DNA of 64,000 nt from BOG-908 sp963848205 (GCA_963848205.1 CAWKCV010000001.1:304992-368991); one strand, 5' to 3'; numbered from the stretch's first letter, positions 1 to 9,084 are shown. Notes: generated by a model from the sequence alone, not told the origin. Translations and numbers: made by a program.

Positions 1-2738
1 ACGATTGCGCGATTGCCGTTGATCCAGGCCTGTTCACGCAGACTGATTTCCTTGGCGACCGGCTGCACGGTGACATGGCGCGGTGTGGCCGTCGGCTGCT
101 CGGCGATGGCGAGATCCACGCTCTGCTTGGCATCGGTAAGCTGCAACAAGCTGTCGGGGTCGGCCGGCGCGCGTAGATCCTGGCCGTTGATGGCAAGGAC
201 GTAGTCGCCGGCGTGAACGTTCAGGCCAGGGGCGCCGAGCGGGCTGCGATATTCGTCGCGGCTGTTGTCGCCACCGTAGATGGCCGCGAGCTTGTAGCGG
301 CCGGAGGCGCGATCGAGCGCCCAGTCGACGCCGAGCAGGCCGGGATGCATTTTCGGCGTAGTATCGCCATCGTCGCCGCCGCCGACATAGGTGTGCGAAT
401 TGCCGATCTCGCCGTTCACCTGGCCGATGAGATAGTTGAGGTCCTCCCGTGAGCCGAGCAGCGGGACCAATTTGGCATAAGTGTCGTGTACGGCTTGCCA
501 GTTCTGGCCGTTCATGACGGGCGAGTAGAACAGGTCGCGTTCCAGGCGCCACGCGTTGTTGAACATCTCCGTCCATTCGGCACGCGGGTCGACGACCATG
601 CGCATGTTGCCGAGGTCGAGCTTGTGCGTCTCGTCGTGATCCTTGGCCGCATCCGGCTTGGCGGCGTAAACCGTGTAGTCCTTGTCATGCTTGATGAGCA
701 CATGTTGGCCGTCGGCGGCGAGGCTGTAGCTGTCGACATCTTCGGCAACCGTCTCGTCCTTGCGTGTCGCAAAGTCATAGACGTGCAGGGCAGATTTCTC
801 GCCGGTCAGATTGCCCTCGATGAGCGAGATCGGCTGGGTGAGGTAGAATATCTTCTGGCCCGATGCGTCCATCTGCGCGATGTTGGCGGGGTCGACGGGC
901 ACTTCGATCGCGCGGTCCAGCAGGTGATTGAAGTCGATGCGGACCGGCGCGATGGCGGCCTTGGCGTGCGTGCCTTTGACGTCTGCTGGCTTGCCGGTGG
1001 CGTGCTTGGCGTCGCTTTCCTGTTTGGCATCGTCTTCGCCCGGTGCAGCGGCTTCGTCGGACCGCGGTGCCAGGGGAGAAGCGGTATCGGCTGCCAGCGG
1101 CAATGCGTAAATGCCGGTCGATTTCAGCACTGCGAAATCGAACTCCGTATCCGACAGAACCGTGTTTTCGTGGCGGCTGGACTGGAAATACAGATATTTG
1201 CCGTCGGGTGACCAGACTGGGTTGCTATCGGCGCTACTGCCGGCGCCCAACCTGTTGGTGTGGCCCGTCGCCAGTTCATAAATGTAAAGGTCGCGTCGGC
1301 GTGGGCTTTCGACGGCGCTCATGCTGAACGCGATGAAGCGGCTATCCGGCGAGAAGGCCTGGTCGTGGATTTCCGAGCCTTTGTCCTGTGCTATGAGCTT
1401 TGCGCCATCGCCTCCGGCACCTACCGTCCATAAACGATGCGCACTATCGGAAAACGCGAGTGTCTTGCCGTCCGGCGACCAGACAGGTGCGTAGAGATAG
1501 CCGTCCTTGAACCCGGTGAGCAGCTTTTCAGGCCCGCCCTCGGTCGGCCGCGTGGCAATCTGCTGGTTGGAATTGCTGTCGGTCGTGTAGGCGATGGTCT
1601 TGCCGTCCGGCGACCAGGCGGGATGGTCCTCGTCGGCGGTCTCGGTTGCCGTGAGATCGCGTGTGGCACCGTGCTCGGTGGGCACGCTGAAGATATCGCC
1701 GCGTGCCGAAAACAGGATGCGCTTGCCGTTTGGCGAGAGAGCGTAATCCACGTTCTGCGACATGTCCTTCTCGCGGATCATGTCGTGCACGTCAGCCGCG
1801 TGTGGACGCGTGCGGGTATTGTCGTCGGGTATCGCGAGTGCGACTTCGGTGACCTGTTCGGTTCGCAGGTCGAGGACAAACAGCTTGCCGGCTTGCTGGA
1901 ACGCGATCGCGTTTGCCCCGTAAGCGGGAAAGTCGATATCGTAGTCAGTGAAATGCGTGACTTCGCGCGTTTTTTTGGTGGCGCGATCATAGCACCAGAT
2001 GTTGGCGCGCCGGTTCTGATCCTGGTCGGACAGATAATATATCTTGTCGCCGACCCACATCGGCGATGTGTTGGTGCCCGACCAGTCGGTGATCTGATTC
2101 AGTTGTTTCGAGTTGAGGTCGTAGGTGTAGATTTGCTGCGCGAGGCCGCCGTTATAGCGCTTCCATGTGCGGAAGTTCCGCAATATCCGGTTGTAGGCGA
2201 TCGTGTGGCCATCTGGGCCGAATGTCATCAAGCCCACCGCGCTGTCGATCGGCATGGGCACCGGCGCGCCGCCTGCCACCGGCACGGCGACCGCCTCGTC
2301 GATCCAACTGTTCCACTGCTTGGCTTTCGACAGGACGACGACGGATCTGGAATCGGGCGTCCACGTGACGACCATGTTGTCAGGCGCGTGGCGGCCACCG
2401 GTGCCGGCTTCTGTTGTCGGATGGTATGTGAGGCGGCGCGTGGGGCCGCCTACCGCGGGAATGACCCATACATCGGTGCCGGCGTTGCTCGCCTCAGTGT
2501 AGGCGATCCATTTACCGTCGGGCGAGACGCGGGGGAACATGTCCTGACCGGGTGCGCTGGTCAGCCGCAACGCAGCGCCGCCGGCGCGCGGCACAGACCA
2601 GATGTTGCCGTCGGCCACGAAGACGATGCGATCCGCAAAGGGCTGTGGGAAGCGCGGGATGGCGGCGGCGGCAGGCAATGCGAGTGCGCCGAGGCAGGCT
2701 GTGGAAAGCAGGGCGGCACTCAGGCGGGAGAGCTTCAC
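1..2738 (-). CDS. Tricorn-like S41 family peptidase, C-terminus outside window
   Basis: Exported peptidase of the tricorn type, expected to degrade peptides in the periplasm. About 912 residues are visible. The GTG start at 2738 is preceded by AAGGA 11 nt upstream. A signal peptide ends near ALALPAAAA (about residue 26). Residues 30-640 hold repeated TolB/PD40 propeller motifs such as FPRVSPDGKWIAY and PVWSPDGKTLAF. The helical tricorn core follows near residue 714 (VDPRAEWTEMFNNAWRLERD), then a PDZ-like segment at about 798-880 (GDYVLAINGQDL). The catalytic Ser/Lys domain lies beyond base 1, so activity cannot be judged. No stop codon interrupts the frame. The start is the least certain point; an ATG just upstream is in another frame. 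Confidence 0.85.
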   Translation of the reverse strand, partial: MKLSRLSAALLSTACLGALALPAAAAIPRFPQPFADRIVFVADGNIWSVPRAGGAALRLTSAPGQDMFPRVSPDGKWIAYTEASNAGTDVWVIPAVGGPTRRLTYHPTTEAGTGGRHAPDNMVVTWTPDSRSVVVLSKAKQWNSWIDEAVAVPVAGGAPVPMPIDSAVGLMTFGPDGHTIAYNRILRNFRTWKRYNGGLAQQIYTYDLNSKQLNQITDWSGTNTSPMWVGDKIYYLSDQDQNRRANIWCYDRATKKTREVTHFTDYDIDFPAYGANAIAFQQAGKLFVLDLRTEQVTEVALAIPDDNTRTRPHAADVHDMIREKDMSQNVDYALSPNGKRILFSARGDIFSVPTEHGATRDLTATETADEDHPAWSPDGKTIAYTTDSNSNQQIATRPTEGGPEKLLTGFKDGYLYAPVWSPDGKTLAFSDSAHRLWTVGAGGDGAKLIAQDKGSEIHDQAFSPDSRFIAFSMSAVESPRRRDLYIYELATGHTNRLGAGSSADSNPVWSPDGKYLYFQSSRHENTVLSDTEFDFAVLKSTGIYALPLAADTASPLAPRSDEAAAPGEDDAKQESDAKHATGKPADVKGTHAKAAIAPVRIDFNHLLDRAIEVPVDPANIAQMDASGQKIFYLTQPISLIEGNLTGEKSALHVYDFATRKDETVAEDVDSYSLAADGQHVLIKHDKDYTVYAAKPDAAKDHDETHKLDLGNMRMVVDPRAEWTEMFNNAWRLERDLFYSPVMNGQNWQAVHDTYAKLVPLLGSREDLNYLIGQVNGEIGNSHTYVGGGDDGDTTPKMHPGLLGVDWALDRASGRYKLAAIYGGDNSRDEYRSPLGAPGLNVHAGDYVLAINGQDLRAPADPDSLLQLTDAKQSVDLAIAEQPTATPRHVTVQPVAKEISLREQAWINGNRAI

Positions 2739-2957
2739 GACCGAACATCCTTATCCTTGGGCCCGGCGGACGTTAGCCTAAAACGCCGACCGGTCTAGCC
2801 ATGCAGGCGGTCTGGACGGGTTAAGATTTTCTCACCTCCGCTCGATGATACACGTACGTTTGGCTGCGCCACGCGGCAACTCTGTGGCTATAATTCGGTG
2901 CAGGCCACCGCGGCAATGGAGCCGATTCGACAATTCATCCATTCGAACCGATATTCT

Positions 2958-3500
2958 TCAAAGATCACGACCAAAGATGAAGTCATCGAATATGGCTTGG
3001 CCCACCTTGAACATTCGCGTGCCAGTCTGACGAAAGCCTTGGCGCGCGTAGAATGCGATTGCTCTTTCGTTTTTCTGCAGAACACCGAGCACGATCCGAC
3101 GGGCACGCGCCTGTTGCGCGGCTTCAACAGCGGCTTGGATGAGCCGATGGCCGGTGCCGGTCCGATGAAAGCGCGACAATACGTAGATGCGTTGTATTTC
3201 GAGATCGAGCGGATGCGGGTCGTCGGCGGGTAGTGTTGCGGGCGTCAGGACGAGATAACCGATTGCGGTGTTTGTGGGGAGTTCGGCAATCCAGATATGG
3301 GTGAGCGGGTCCGCCAGCCATTGAAGATAGACGGCGATTGCGTGACGTTGCATGCAATGCGAAACGATATCCGGACCTGCGACTTTGTCTGCATAGGTCT
3401 CGAGAAATGTAGCACTTCCCAACAGGGCGAGCGAGGCCGCATCTTCTGTGTCGGCCAGTCTAATTTCGACTGTCGGCCGTGTCGTCATCATCTCCTGCAT
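2958..3500 (-). CDS. GNAT family N-acetyltransferase
   Basis: A 180-residue single-domain GNAT enzyme that should transfer an acetyl group from acetyl-CoA to an amine; the substrate is unknown. Motif A is clear around residue 105-125 (IYVLSRFHRTGTGHRLI), with the R-x-x-G-x-G/A type pyrophosphate loop written RTGTGH. The C-terminal NERAIAFYARQGFRQTG is the usual motif B. An alternative ATG lies at the fifth codon (MMTTRPTVEIR). The gene lies 15 bp downstream of an unrelated membrane protein on the same strand and may be cotranscribed with it. Family is secure, function is not. Confidence 0.8.
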   Translation of the reverse strand: MQEMMTTRPTVEIRLADTEDAASLALLGSATFLETYADKVAGPDIVSHCMQRHAIAVYLQWLADPLTHIWIAELPTNTAIGYLVLTPATLPADDPHPLDLEIQRIYVLSRFHRTGTGHRLIQAAVEAAQQARARRIVLGVLQKNERAIAFYARQGFRQTGTRMFKVGQAIFDDFIFGRDL

Positions 3501-3515
3501 GACTGGTGCGGACTG

Positions 3516-4154
3516 TTACTGAGATGCCGTGATTTCATGCTGTGCTTTTGCGTAGGCATCGAGAAGTTGCTGCTCGATTGCCTGCAGTGAATGCGTGTAG
3601 GCATAAGCTGTGCGTAGCTGATGCAGTGTAGAGCGAACTTCTGGATCGGCTTCGTTGTCGTCAACATCGACGCCGGCGAGTGCGAGCCATTGGATGCGGG
3701 CTTCTTCGCCGAATTCCTTCAGCGTAGCCTGCCGATTATAAGCGTACGACACGGCCTGCGCTTCCGGAAAGCGCAACAGGATCACCGATTGCGTCGCCAG
3801 TGCCGAAGCCCAGGCGCTGTCGGGCAAACGCGTGAAACTTCGGGTGAACTCGACGGTCGGGCTGGCGGGTTTTGCTGGCGGATGTTTCAGGAGCGCTTCT
3901 GCGTAGGTAATTAGCTTCAGCAACTCCGGCTCTGCCGCCTTGTCGCTGGCCTGCTCGGTTTTAACTCGTGCGACATTGGCTTGTATCTCAGCCAGGAAGT
4001 CAGCGCGGGCGTGGGCGACGAGCACCGAGTTGCGATGCATCACCACGAGCTGCTCCAGCCCGAGCGCGATCAGAATGCCGCACGTGACTGTCAGCATATG
4101 CGTCACAAATGACCGCAATGAGGTGATGGGGCTCTCTGGCGAGGGTATTTCCAT
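3516..4154 (-). CDS. Hypothetical protein with one N-terminal membrane segment
   Basis: A 212-residue protein that I do not assign to a family. One hydrophobic helix at about residues 18-36 (MLTVTCGILIALGLEQL) follows a short cytoplasmic start. The rest is a soluble, helix-rich region containing AHARADFLAEIQANVARVK and a C-terminal TLHQLRTAYAYTHSLQAIEQ that may form coiled coil. This layout resembles small one-TM proteins that occur near proteases and transporters in many proteobacteria, but no catalytic motif is visible. The GNAT gene follows 15 bp downstream on the same strand. Confidence 0.65.
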   Translation of the reverse strand: MEIPSPESPITSLRSFVTHMLTVTCGILIALGLEQLVVMHRNSVLVAHARADFLAEIQANVARVKTEQASDKAAEPELLKLITYAEALLKHPPAKPASPTVEFTRSFTRLPDSAWASALATQSVILLRFPEAQAVSYAYNRQATLKEFGEEARIQWLALAGVDVDDNEADPEVRSTLHQLRTAYAYTHSLQAIEQQLLDAYAKAQHEITASQ

Positions 4155-4215
4155 CCCAAAACGCTAAGTGAAAACCGCAAACCAAATCAAGCGTAGCAGA
4201 AAAGGGGGTGTGAGG

Positions 4216-4254
4216 TTCCGAACCCCAACGGGGTCCAGGGGCGGAGCCCCAAGC
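4216..4254. repeat. GC-rich palindromic repeat at the rho 3' end
   Basis: On the minus strand this reads GGGGCTCCGCCCCTGGACCCCG followed by TTGGGGTTCGG, so CCCC and GGGG arms can pair downstream of the rho stop codon. The core (GGCTC-N-GCCCCTGGACCCC) recurs as a larger inverted repeat at 51148-51265 between yidC and engB. It may serve as a terminator or mRNA-stabilising hairpin. Confidence 0.55.
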
Positions 4255-4258
4255 ACTC

Positions 4259-5533
4259 CTAGGTATTCATAGCGTCAAAGAAATCCTGATTGGACTTGCT
4301 ATACTTGAGCTTGTCCAACAAGAAATCCATCCCGTCGGAAGCGCCCATCGGATTGAGGATCCGCCGCAATACCCACATCTTCGACAACGTTCCCTTGTCC
4401 ACCAGCAGCTCTTCCTTGCGGGTGCCGCTCTTGGTGATGTCGATGGCCGGGAAGGTGCGTTTGTCGGAGAGCTTGCGGTCGAGGATGATTTCGGAATTGC
4501 CGGTGCCTTTGAATTCCTCGAAAATCACCTCGTCCATGCGGCTGCCGGTGTCGATCAGGGCCGTCGCGATGATGGTCAGCGAGCCGCCTTCCTCGATGTT
4601 GCGGGCGGCGCCAAAGAAGCGCTTCGGCCGTTGCAATGCGTTGGCGTCCACGCCGCCTGTCAGAACCTTGCCGGAGGAGGGCACCACGGTGTTGTAGGCG
4701 CGTGCAAGTCGCGTGATGCTGTCGAGCAGGATCACCACGTCGCGTTTGTGCTCGACCAGGCGCTTGGCTTTTTCCAGCACCATTTCGGTCACCTGCACGT
4801 GGCGGGTGGCCATTTCGTCGAACGTGCTGGCGACCACTTCGCCCTTCACGGTGCGCGCCATGTCGGTGACTTCCTCCGGCCGCTCGTCGATGAGCAGGAC
4901 GATGAGGAATACTTCGGGGTGGTTGGTGGAGATGGCCGTCGCGATGCTTTGCAGCATGACGGTTTTGCCGGTGCGTGGCGGTGCGACGATGAGCGCGCGC
5001 TGGCCCATGCCGATCGGTGCCACGAGGTCGATCACTCGCGGCGTATTGTCGCGCTGCGCACCTTTGACGGTGCTGATCGGCGTATCCATCTCCATCTTCA
5101 GACGGCGATCGGGGTAGAGCGGCGTCAAATTGTCGAAATTGATCCGGTGGCGCACGGCCTCGGGATTTTCGAAATTGACGTTATCCGGCTTGAGCAGCGC
5201 GAAGTAGCGCTCGCCATCGCGGGGGGCGCGTATCTGGCCATCCACCGTATCGCCGTTGCGCAGGCCATAGCGGCGTACCTGGTTTGGGCTGACATAGATG
5301 TCGTCAGGCCCTGGCAGATAATTCGATTCGGGGCTGCGCAGGAAGCCGAATCCGTCCGGCAGTATTTCCAGCGTGCCGTCGCCTTGGATGGCCTGGTCGC
5401 TCTCGGCCAGGTTTTTCAGGATGGCGAACATCATGTCCTGCTTGCGCAAGCTGGATGCGTTCTCGATCTGAAGGGATTCGGCGAAGCTCAGCAGGTCGGC
5501 CGGTGACTTGGCCTTGAGTTCGGCGAGATGCAT
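4259..5533 (-). CDS. rho: Transcription termination factor Rho
   Basis: Hexameric RNA-dependent ATPase that terminates untranslated transcripts in the cytoplasm. At 424 residues it has normal bacterial length. The N-terminal helical domain (1-48) and the cold-shock-like RNA-binding domain with GFGFLRSPESNYLPGPDDIYV (61-81) are present. The P-loop APPRTGKT is at 184-191. Walker B and the downstream Q/R loops are intact (VVILLDSITRLARAYN, LTGGVDANALQRPKRFFGAARN). The gene is the last of the run hemE-hemH-HAD-hemJ-rho, with a palindromic repeat in the 245 bp separating it from hemJ. rho next to hem genes is usual in alphaproteobacteria. Confidence 0.97.
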   Translation of the reverse strand: MHLAELKAKSPADLLSFAESLQIENASSLRKQDMMFAILKNLAESDQAIQGDGTLEILPDGFGFLRSPESNYLPGPDDIYVSPNQVRRYGLRNGDTVDGQIRAPRDGERYFALLKPDNVNFENPEAVRHRINFDNLTPLYPDRRLKMEMDTPISTVKGAQRDNTPRVIDLVAPIGMGQRALIVAPPRTGKTVMLQSIATAISTNHPEVFLIVLLIDERPEEVTDMARTVKGEVVASTFDEMATRHVQVTEMVLEKAKRLVEHKRDVVILLDSITRLARAYNTVVPSSGKVLTGGVDANALQRPKRFFGAARNIEEGGSLTIIATALIDTGSRMDEVIFEEFKGTGNSEIILDRKLSDKRTFPAIDITKSGTRKEELLVDKGTLSKMWVLRRILNPMGASDGMDFLLDKLKYSKSNQDFFDAMNT

Positions 5534-5708
5534 GAATACGCCTCGAATACGGAAGGAGATGGTCCCTGCAGGCGAGCGGCCGCGAGGGGAATGGCGGAGT
5601 TTGGGTTGGGGGTGCCACGGCGCGGGGTGCGCGCCAGCTTGCCACCGGAGCGCACGAGCGGCGCTTGAGGAGTGATAAGCATGTGGGGGGGGTGTTGTTC
5701 AAGGGGGG

Positions 5709-5765
5709 AAGGAAGGGAGGCGTTCTTTTTTGAAAGAAAGAACCAAAAAACTTTTGCTCCGCCGC
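5709..5765 (+). repeat. Interspersed palindromic element, copy 1
   Basis: Single copy of the element family that recurs through the window. It has a purine-rich lead (AAGGAAGGGAGG), a hairpin GTTCTTTTTTGAAAGAAAGAAC, then CAAAAAACTTTTGCTCCGC. It lies between rho and hemJ. The rest of this 245-bp gap (5534-5708) is GC-rich and shows no gene I can support; it should hold any rho leader. Confidence 0.8.
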
Positions 5766-5778
5766 GCGCGCTTGGGGC

Positions 5779-6228
5779 TTAGAAGGGTTGGACCACGACC
5801 ATGATGACTGCGACCAGCATGAGCAGCGTGGGGACCTCGTTGGCGATGCGGAAAAAACGCTGGGGGCGGCGGTTCCGGTCGGCCAGGAAGTCTTTCCGCC
5901 ATTTGCCCATGGCACCTTGGGCGCCACCCAGGCCGAGCACGCAGACGAGCTTCACGTAGAACCAGCCCTCATGCCAATCGACCAGGCCGGGCGTGAGGGC
6001 CAGGATGATGCCGAAGGTAAAGGTCGCCAGCATTGCCGGCGTCATGATGTATTTGTAGAGGCGCAGCTCCATCACCTTGAACAGCTCGCTCGTCTCGCTG
6101 CCGGGGCGGGCGTCGCAGTGATAGACGAACAAACGCGGCAGATAGAGCAGCCCGGCCATCCAGGCGATGAAGCTCACGACGTGAAGGGCCAGGCTCCAAG
6201 GGTAGAGATAGGCGAAGGCCGGCACCAT
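5779..6228 (-). CDS. hemJ: Protoporphyrinogen IX oxidase HemJ
   Basis: Small membrane enzyme that oxidises protoporphyrinogen IX to protoporphyrin IX, the step before ferrochelatase. The protein is 149 residues, the usual HemJ/UPF0093 size, with about four hydrophobic helices. It carries the family pattern LHVVSFIAWMAGLLYLPRLF near the N-terminus, including the conserved His16, and LRLYKYIMTPAMLATFTFG in the second quarter with its conserved Lys. The ATG overlaps the stop of the upstream HAD gene as TGATG, so translation is probably coupled. hemJ, hemH and hemE in one run place three late haem steps together. Confidence 0.93.
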   Translation of the reverse strand: MVPAFAYLYPWSLALHVVSFIAWMAGLLYLPRLFVYHCDARPGSETSELFKVMELRLYKYIMTPAMLATFTFGIILALTPGLVDWHEGWFYVKLVCVLGLGGAQGAMGKWRKDFLADRNRRPQRFFRIANEVPTLLMLVAVIMVVVQPF

Positions 6229-6893
6229 CAGGCCGCCTGCTCCATCATCGCGCTGGCGAACAGCGGCGGCAGCTCGTCGAGCCGCGCGATCACCTGTTCG
6301 GGGCGGAACGTCAGGCCATCCGGCAACCCCTCAGGCGCCATTGCTACCACGCGCATGCCGGCCGCGCGCGCCGCAGTCAGCCCGGGGACGCTGTCCTCGA
6401 CCACCAGGCACGCCGCCGGCTCCACGCCTTCGGCAGAAGCAGCGGCCAGAAACAGGTCGGGCGCCGGCTTGCCGCGCGCCACGTCGCGTGCGCTGTGCAC
6501 CCGGCCTTCGACCAGGTGCGTCATGCCGTTGGCGGCAAACTTGTGCGCCATTTCCTCATGCGAGGAGTTCGACGCGATACGGACTTTCAGCCCCATCGCC
6601 AGGGTCGCTTCCAGCACCGAGCCTGCACCCTGCATCGCCGGCACACCCTGCCCCAGCCGCTCGATCAGCCGGCTCTGCAGGCTTGCCGGCCAGTCAAGCG
6701 GCAACGCCCGGCCGATCGCCGCCTCGTAATGCGGCTGGATGGCCGTCCAGGTAAGCCCGGTAAACCGGCGCGCCTCGTCAGCCTGCATCGGCCAGCCGAG
6801 CGCACGCGCCTCTTCGGCCAGCAGGTGGCGGGAGACGGGTTCGCTGTCGATCAGCACGCCGTCGCAATCGAAGATCACCAGGCGGAGCGGCAC
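6228..6893 (-). CDS. HAD-IA family phosphatase
   Basis: Cytoplasmic phosphohydrolase of the beta-phosphoglucomutase/Gph-like subfamily, about 221 residues. Motif I is LVIFDCDGVLIDSEPV at the N-terminus, motif II is IASNSS, the motif III Lys is in GKPAPDLFLAAA, and motif IV is VVEDSVPGLTAARAAGM. All four are intact, so it should be active; the substrate is unknown. I use GTG at 6893 (VPLRLVIF). A TTG at 6908 overlapping the hemH stop is an alternative. The gene lies inside the hem run, coupled to hemJ, which suggests coexpression rather than a haem function. Confidence 0.85.
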   Translation of the reverse strand: MPLRLVIFDCDGVLIDSEPVSRHLLAEEARALGWPMQADEARRFTGLTWTAIQPHYEAAIGRALPLDWPASLQSRLIERLGQGVPAMQGAGSVLEATLAMGLKVRIASNSSHEEMAHKFAANGMTHLVEGRVHSARDVARGKPAPDLFLAAASAEGVEPAACLVVEDSVPGLTAARAAGMRVVAMAPEGLPDGLTFRPEQVIARLDELPPLFASAMMEQAA

Positions 6894-6904
6894 GCGTCGA
6901 ACGG

Positions 6905-7963
6905 TCAAGCGGCCAGCCTCATCTGGCAATCGGTGTGGCGCGCCGGGCACAGCCGGCCGCCCGCGGCGCTGCACATGCCGGCGCCACGCGAACGGGCGCC
7001 ACGGATGGTTTCGGCAACCGCCGCAATGAACCCGGCCTCGCTGTTCTGCGCCGGCGCGCGGAAATAGCCCGGCACGCCCATGTGCTCGGCCACTTCGCGA
7101 TATTCGACGTCGAGCTCCACCAGCGTTTCCGAATGATCGGATACGAAGGCAATCGGCACGACAAGCACGGCCACCTTGTCGCGCGCGGCTTGCTCGATCG
7201 CGGTCTCGATCGACGGGTCGAGCCATTTCTGCGGCGTCGCCCGCGACTGATAGCAGACCTGCCAATCCAGACCCTCGATACCCATCCGGTCGGCGACCGC
7301 CTGGGCCGTGGTCTCGATCTGATACTGGTACGGATCGCCACGATCGACGATGACCTGCGGCAATCCGTGCGCCGAGAACAAGACCCTCACCGGCGCGGTG
7401 CTGGCGGCCACCGCCTCGGCCAGGCTGTTGCGGACGATCTCGGCCGTGGCGGCGACGTAGCCGCTATCGGCGAACCAACAGCACAGCGTGGTGACAGGTT
7501 TGGCCAAGCCCTGCTTTGCCGCCTGCTCGCGCCAGTCGGCCAGCGAACTGCCGGTCGTCGTGGTGGAGAACTGCGGATACAGCGGCAGGAGGAACACCTC
7601 GTCGGCGCACCATGCTTTGACGTCGGCGACCGTTTGGCTGCTGAACGGATGCCAGTAGCGCATGGCGATGAAGCAGCGCACCTCGGTCGCCGCGTCGCTG
7701 AGCGAGGCCTCGAGCGCGCGTGCCTGGCCTTGCGTCAATTCCAGCAGCGGCGACCGCCCGCCGAGAATAGCGTAGTTCTCGGTGGCTGGCTTGACCCGTC
7801 GGGCCGCGATCAGCCTGGCCAGGAACGGCCGGATGAACGGCGGCACCCGCAGGATCGCCGGGTCGCGGAACAGGTTCAGCAGGAATGGCCGTATCGCCTC
7901 GGGGCTGTCGGGGCCACCGAGGTTGAACAGCACTACCGCCAGCCTGCGCCGCGCAGGGCTCAC
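6905..7963 (-). CDS. hemH: Ferrochelatase
   Basis: Inserts ferrous iron into protoporphyrin IX to make protohaem. The 352-residue product starts at GTG 7963, 8 bp after the hemE stop. It shows the N-terminal VVLFNLGGPDSPEAIRPFL, the active-site His region VLFSAHGLPQ, and the late acidic stretch IAFVSDHSETLVELDVEY. The C-terminus has three cysteines in CSAAGGRLCPARHTDC, an arrangement suggestive of the [2Fe-2S] cluster known from some alphaproteobacterial ferrochelatases such as that of Caulobacter. That part is inference. The upstream SD is weak, so coupling to hemE is likely. Confidence 0.95.
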   Translation of the reverse strand: MSPARRRLAVVLFNLGGPDSPEAIRPFLLNLFRDPAILRVPPFIRPFLARLIAARRVKPATENYAILGGRSPLLELTQGQARALEASLSDAATEVRCFIAMRYWHPFSSQTVADVKAWCADEVFLLPLYPQFSTTTTGSSLADWREQAAKQGLAKPVTTLCCWFADSGYVAATAEIVRNSLAEAVAASTAPVRVLFSAHGLPQVIVDRGDPYQYQIETTAQAVADRMGIEGLDWQVCYQSRATPQKWLDPSIETAIEQAARDKVAVLVVPIAFVSDHSETLVELDVEYREVAEHMGVPGYFRAPAQNSEAGFIAAVAETIRGARSRGAGMCSAAGGRLCPARHTDCQMRLAA

Positions 7964-7971
7964 CGTCGGCT

Positions 7972-9000
7972 CTATCGATTGCGCAGAAATGCCACCAACT
8001 CCGCCACATGATCCGGGTTCGTCTGCGGCAGGATGCCGTGACCCAGATTGAAGATATGCGGCCGGCCGCGAAGCGCATCCACGATGCCGGAGATTTCCGA
8101 CCGCATCGCCTGCCCACCGGCGAGCAAGGCGATCGGGTCGAGGTTGCCTTGCACCGCCACACTGTCCGGCACCATCGCGGCCGCGCGGCCGGGGTCGGTG
8201 CCGGTGTCGAGCGCCACGCAATCGACGCCCGTGCGCTCGGCGTATTTACCCGCATACATGCCCGCCAGGCGCGGAAAGCCGATGACCGGAATGCCGGGAT
8301 GCTTGCGGTTCAGCGCATCGACGATGCGCGCCGCCGGCTCGATGACATGACGCAGGAACTGGCTGGGCGCCAGCATGCCGGCCCAGGTGTCGAACAGCAT
8401 GACCGCCTCGGCGCCCGCCTCGATCTGTGCCGATAGATAGTCGGTGGTGGAGCGGACAAGGAGATCCATCAACCTGGCGAACAAGGCCGGCTCGCCATAG
8501 GCCATGGCACGGGTGGTCGCGAAATCGCGCGAGCCGCCGCCTTCCACCATGTAGCAGGCCACCGTGAACGGCGCGCCGCAGAAGCCGATCAGCGTGCAGG
8601 CCGGCGGAAGTTCGGTGCGCAGGCGACGGATCGTCTCCAGCACCGGCGCGGTCATTTCGGCCACGCGGGCTTCGCTCAGCGCATCCAAGCCAGCTGCGTT
8701 GCGGATGGGCGCCAGCACCGGTCCCACGCCGTCGGTGAACGCCACATCCTGCCCCAGCGCCCAAGGCAGGATCAGGATGTCGCTGAACAGAATGGCCGCA
8801 TCCATCGCGAACCGGCGAATCGGCTGGAGCGTAATCTCGGTGGCCAGGTCGGGATTCGTGCAGCGGGCGATGAAGCCGCCAGAACTGTCCTTTATGGCCC
8901 GGTATTCCGGCAAATAACGGCCGGCCTGGCGCATCAGCCAAACCGGCGGCGGCCATACGTCGTTACCCGCAAGAACTTGGAGGATCGGCTTGTCGGTCAT
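7972..9000 (-). CDS. hemE: Uroporphyrinogen decarboxylase
   Basis: Decarboxylates the four acetate side chains of uroporphyrinogen III to give coproporphyrinogen III. At 342 residues it matches the family. The N-terminal signature PPVWLMRQAGRYLPEYR is intact, as is GFCGAPFTVACYMVEGGGS. The catalytic Asp region FSDILILPWALGQDV is also present. It is the first gene of the minus-strand hem run and directly borders a 448-bp region without genes that I consider a candidate replication origin. In Caulobacter and Rickettsia the origin lies beside hemE. Confidence 0.97.
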   Translation of the reverse strand: MTDKPILQVLAGNDVWPPPVWLMRQAGRYLPEYRAIKDSSGGFIARCTNPDLATEITLQPIRRFAMDAAILFSDILILPWALGQDVAFTDGVGPVLAPIRNAAGLDALSEARVAEMTAPVLETIRRLRTELPPACTLIGFCGAPFTVACYMVEGGGSRDFATTRAMAYGEPALFARLMDLLVRSTTDYLSAQIEAGAEAVMLFDTWAGMLAPSQFLRHVIEPAARIVDALNRKHPGIPVIGFPRLAGMYAGKYAERTGVDCVALDTGTDPGRAAAMVPDSVAVQGNLDPIALLAGGQAMRSEISGIVDALRGRPHIFNLGHGILPQTNPDHVAELVAFLRNR

Positions 9001-9038
9001 GGTGTCCCTGATCGTTCGCGCGCCCTTCCTAAGCCTTG

Positions 9039-9053
9039 TTAAGACTTTCTTAT
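9039..9053 (+). promoter_or_regulatory. CtrA-like half-site pair TTAA-N7-TTAT
   Basis: TTAAGACTTTCTTAT matches the CtrA recognition pattern TTAA-N7-TTAA in seven of eight positions. It lies 39 bp upstream of the hemE start and 23 bp from the perfect DnaA box. At Caulobacter Cori, CtrA sites adjoin DnaA boxes and the hemE promoter. It could simply be part of the hemE promoter. Confidence 0.4.
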
Positions 9054-9075
9054 AGAGAGAGGTGACAGATGGGGC

Positions 9076-9084
9076 TGTGGATAA
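9076..9084 (-). promoter_or_regulatory. Perfect DnaA box TTATCCACA
   Basis: The plus strand reads TGTGGATAA, the exact complement of the consensus DnaA box. It lies 75 bp upstream of hemE in a region with no genes. A chance match is uncommon in GC-rich DNA but not excluded. Confidence 0.6.

Noticed and set aside
1437..2798. Long plus-strand open frame of 453 codons
   Set aside because: It is antisense to the tricorn-like peptidase frame, which has a signal peptide and propeller motifs. The plus-strand reading has no recognisable domain.
5488..5682. 64-codon leader ORF before rho
   Set aside because: It overlaps the rho start in another frame, is Pro/Ser/Arg-rich, and has no clear SD. Rho leaders exist in other bacteria, but nothing here supports one.
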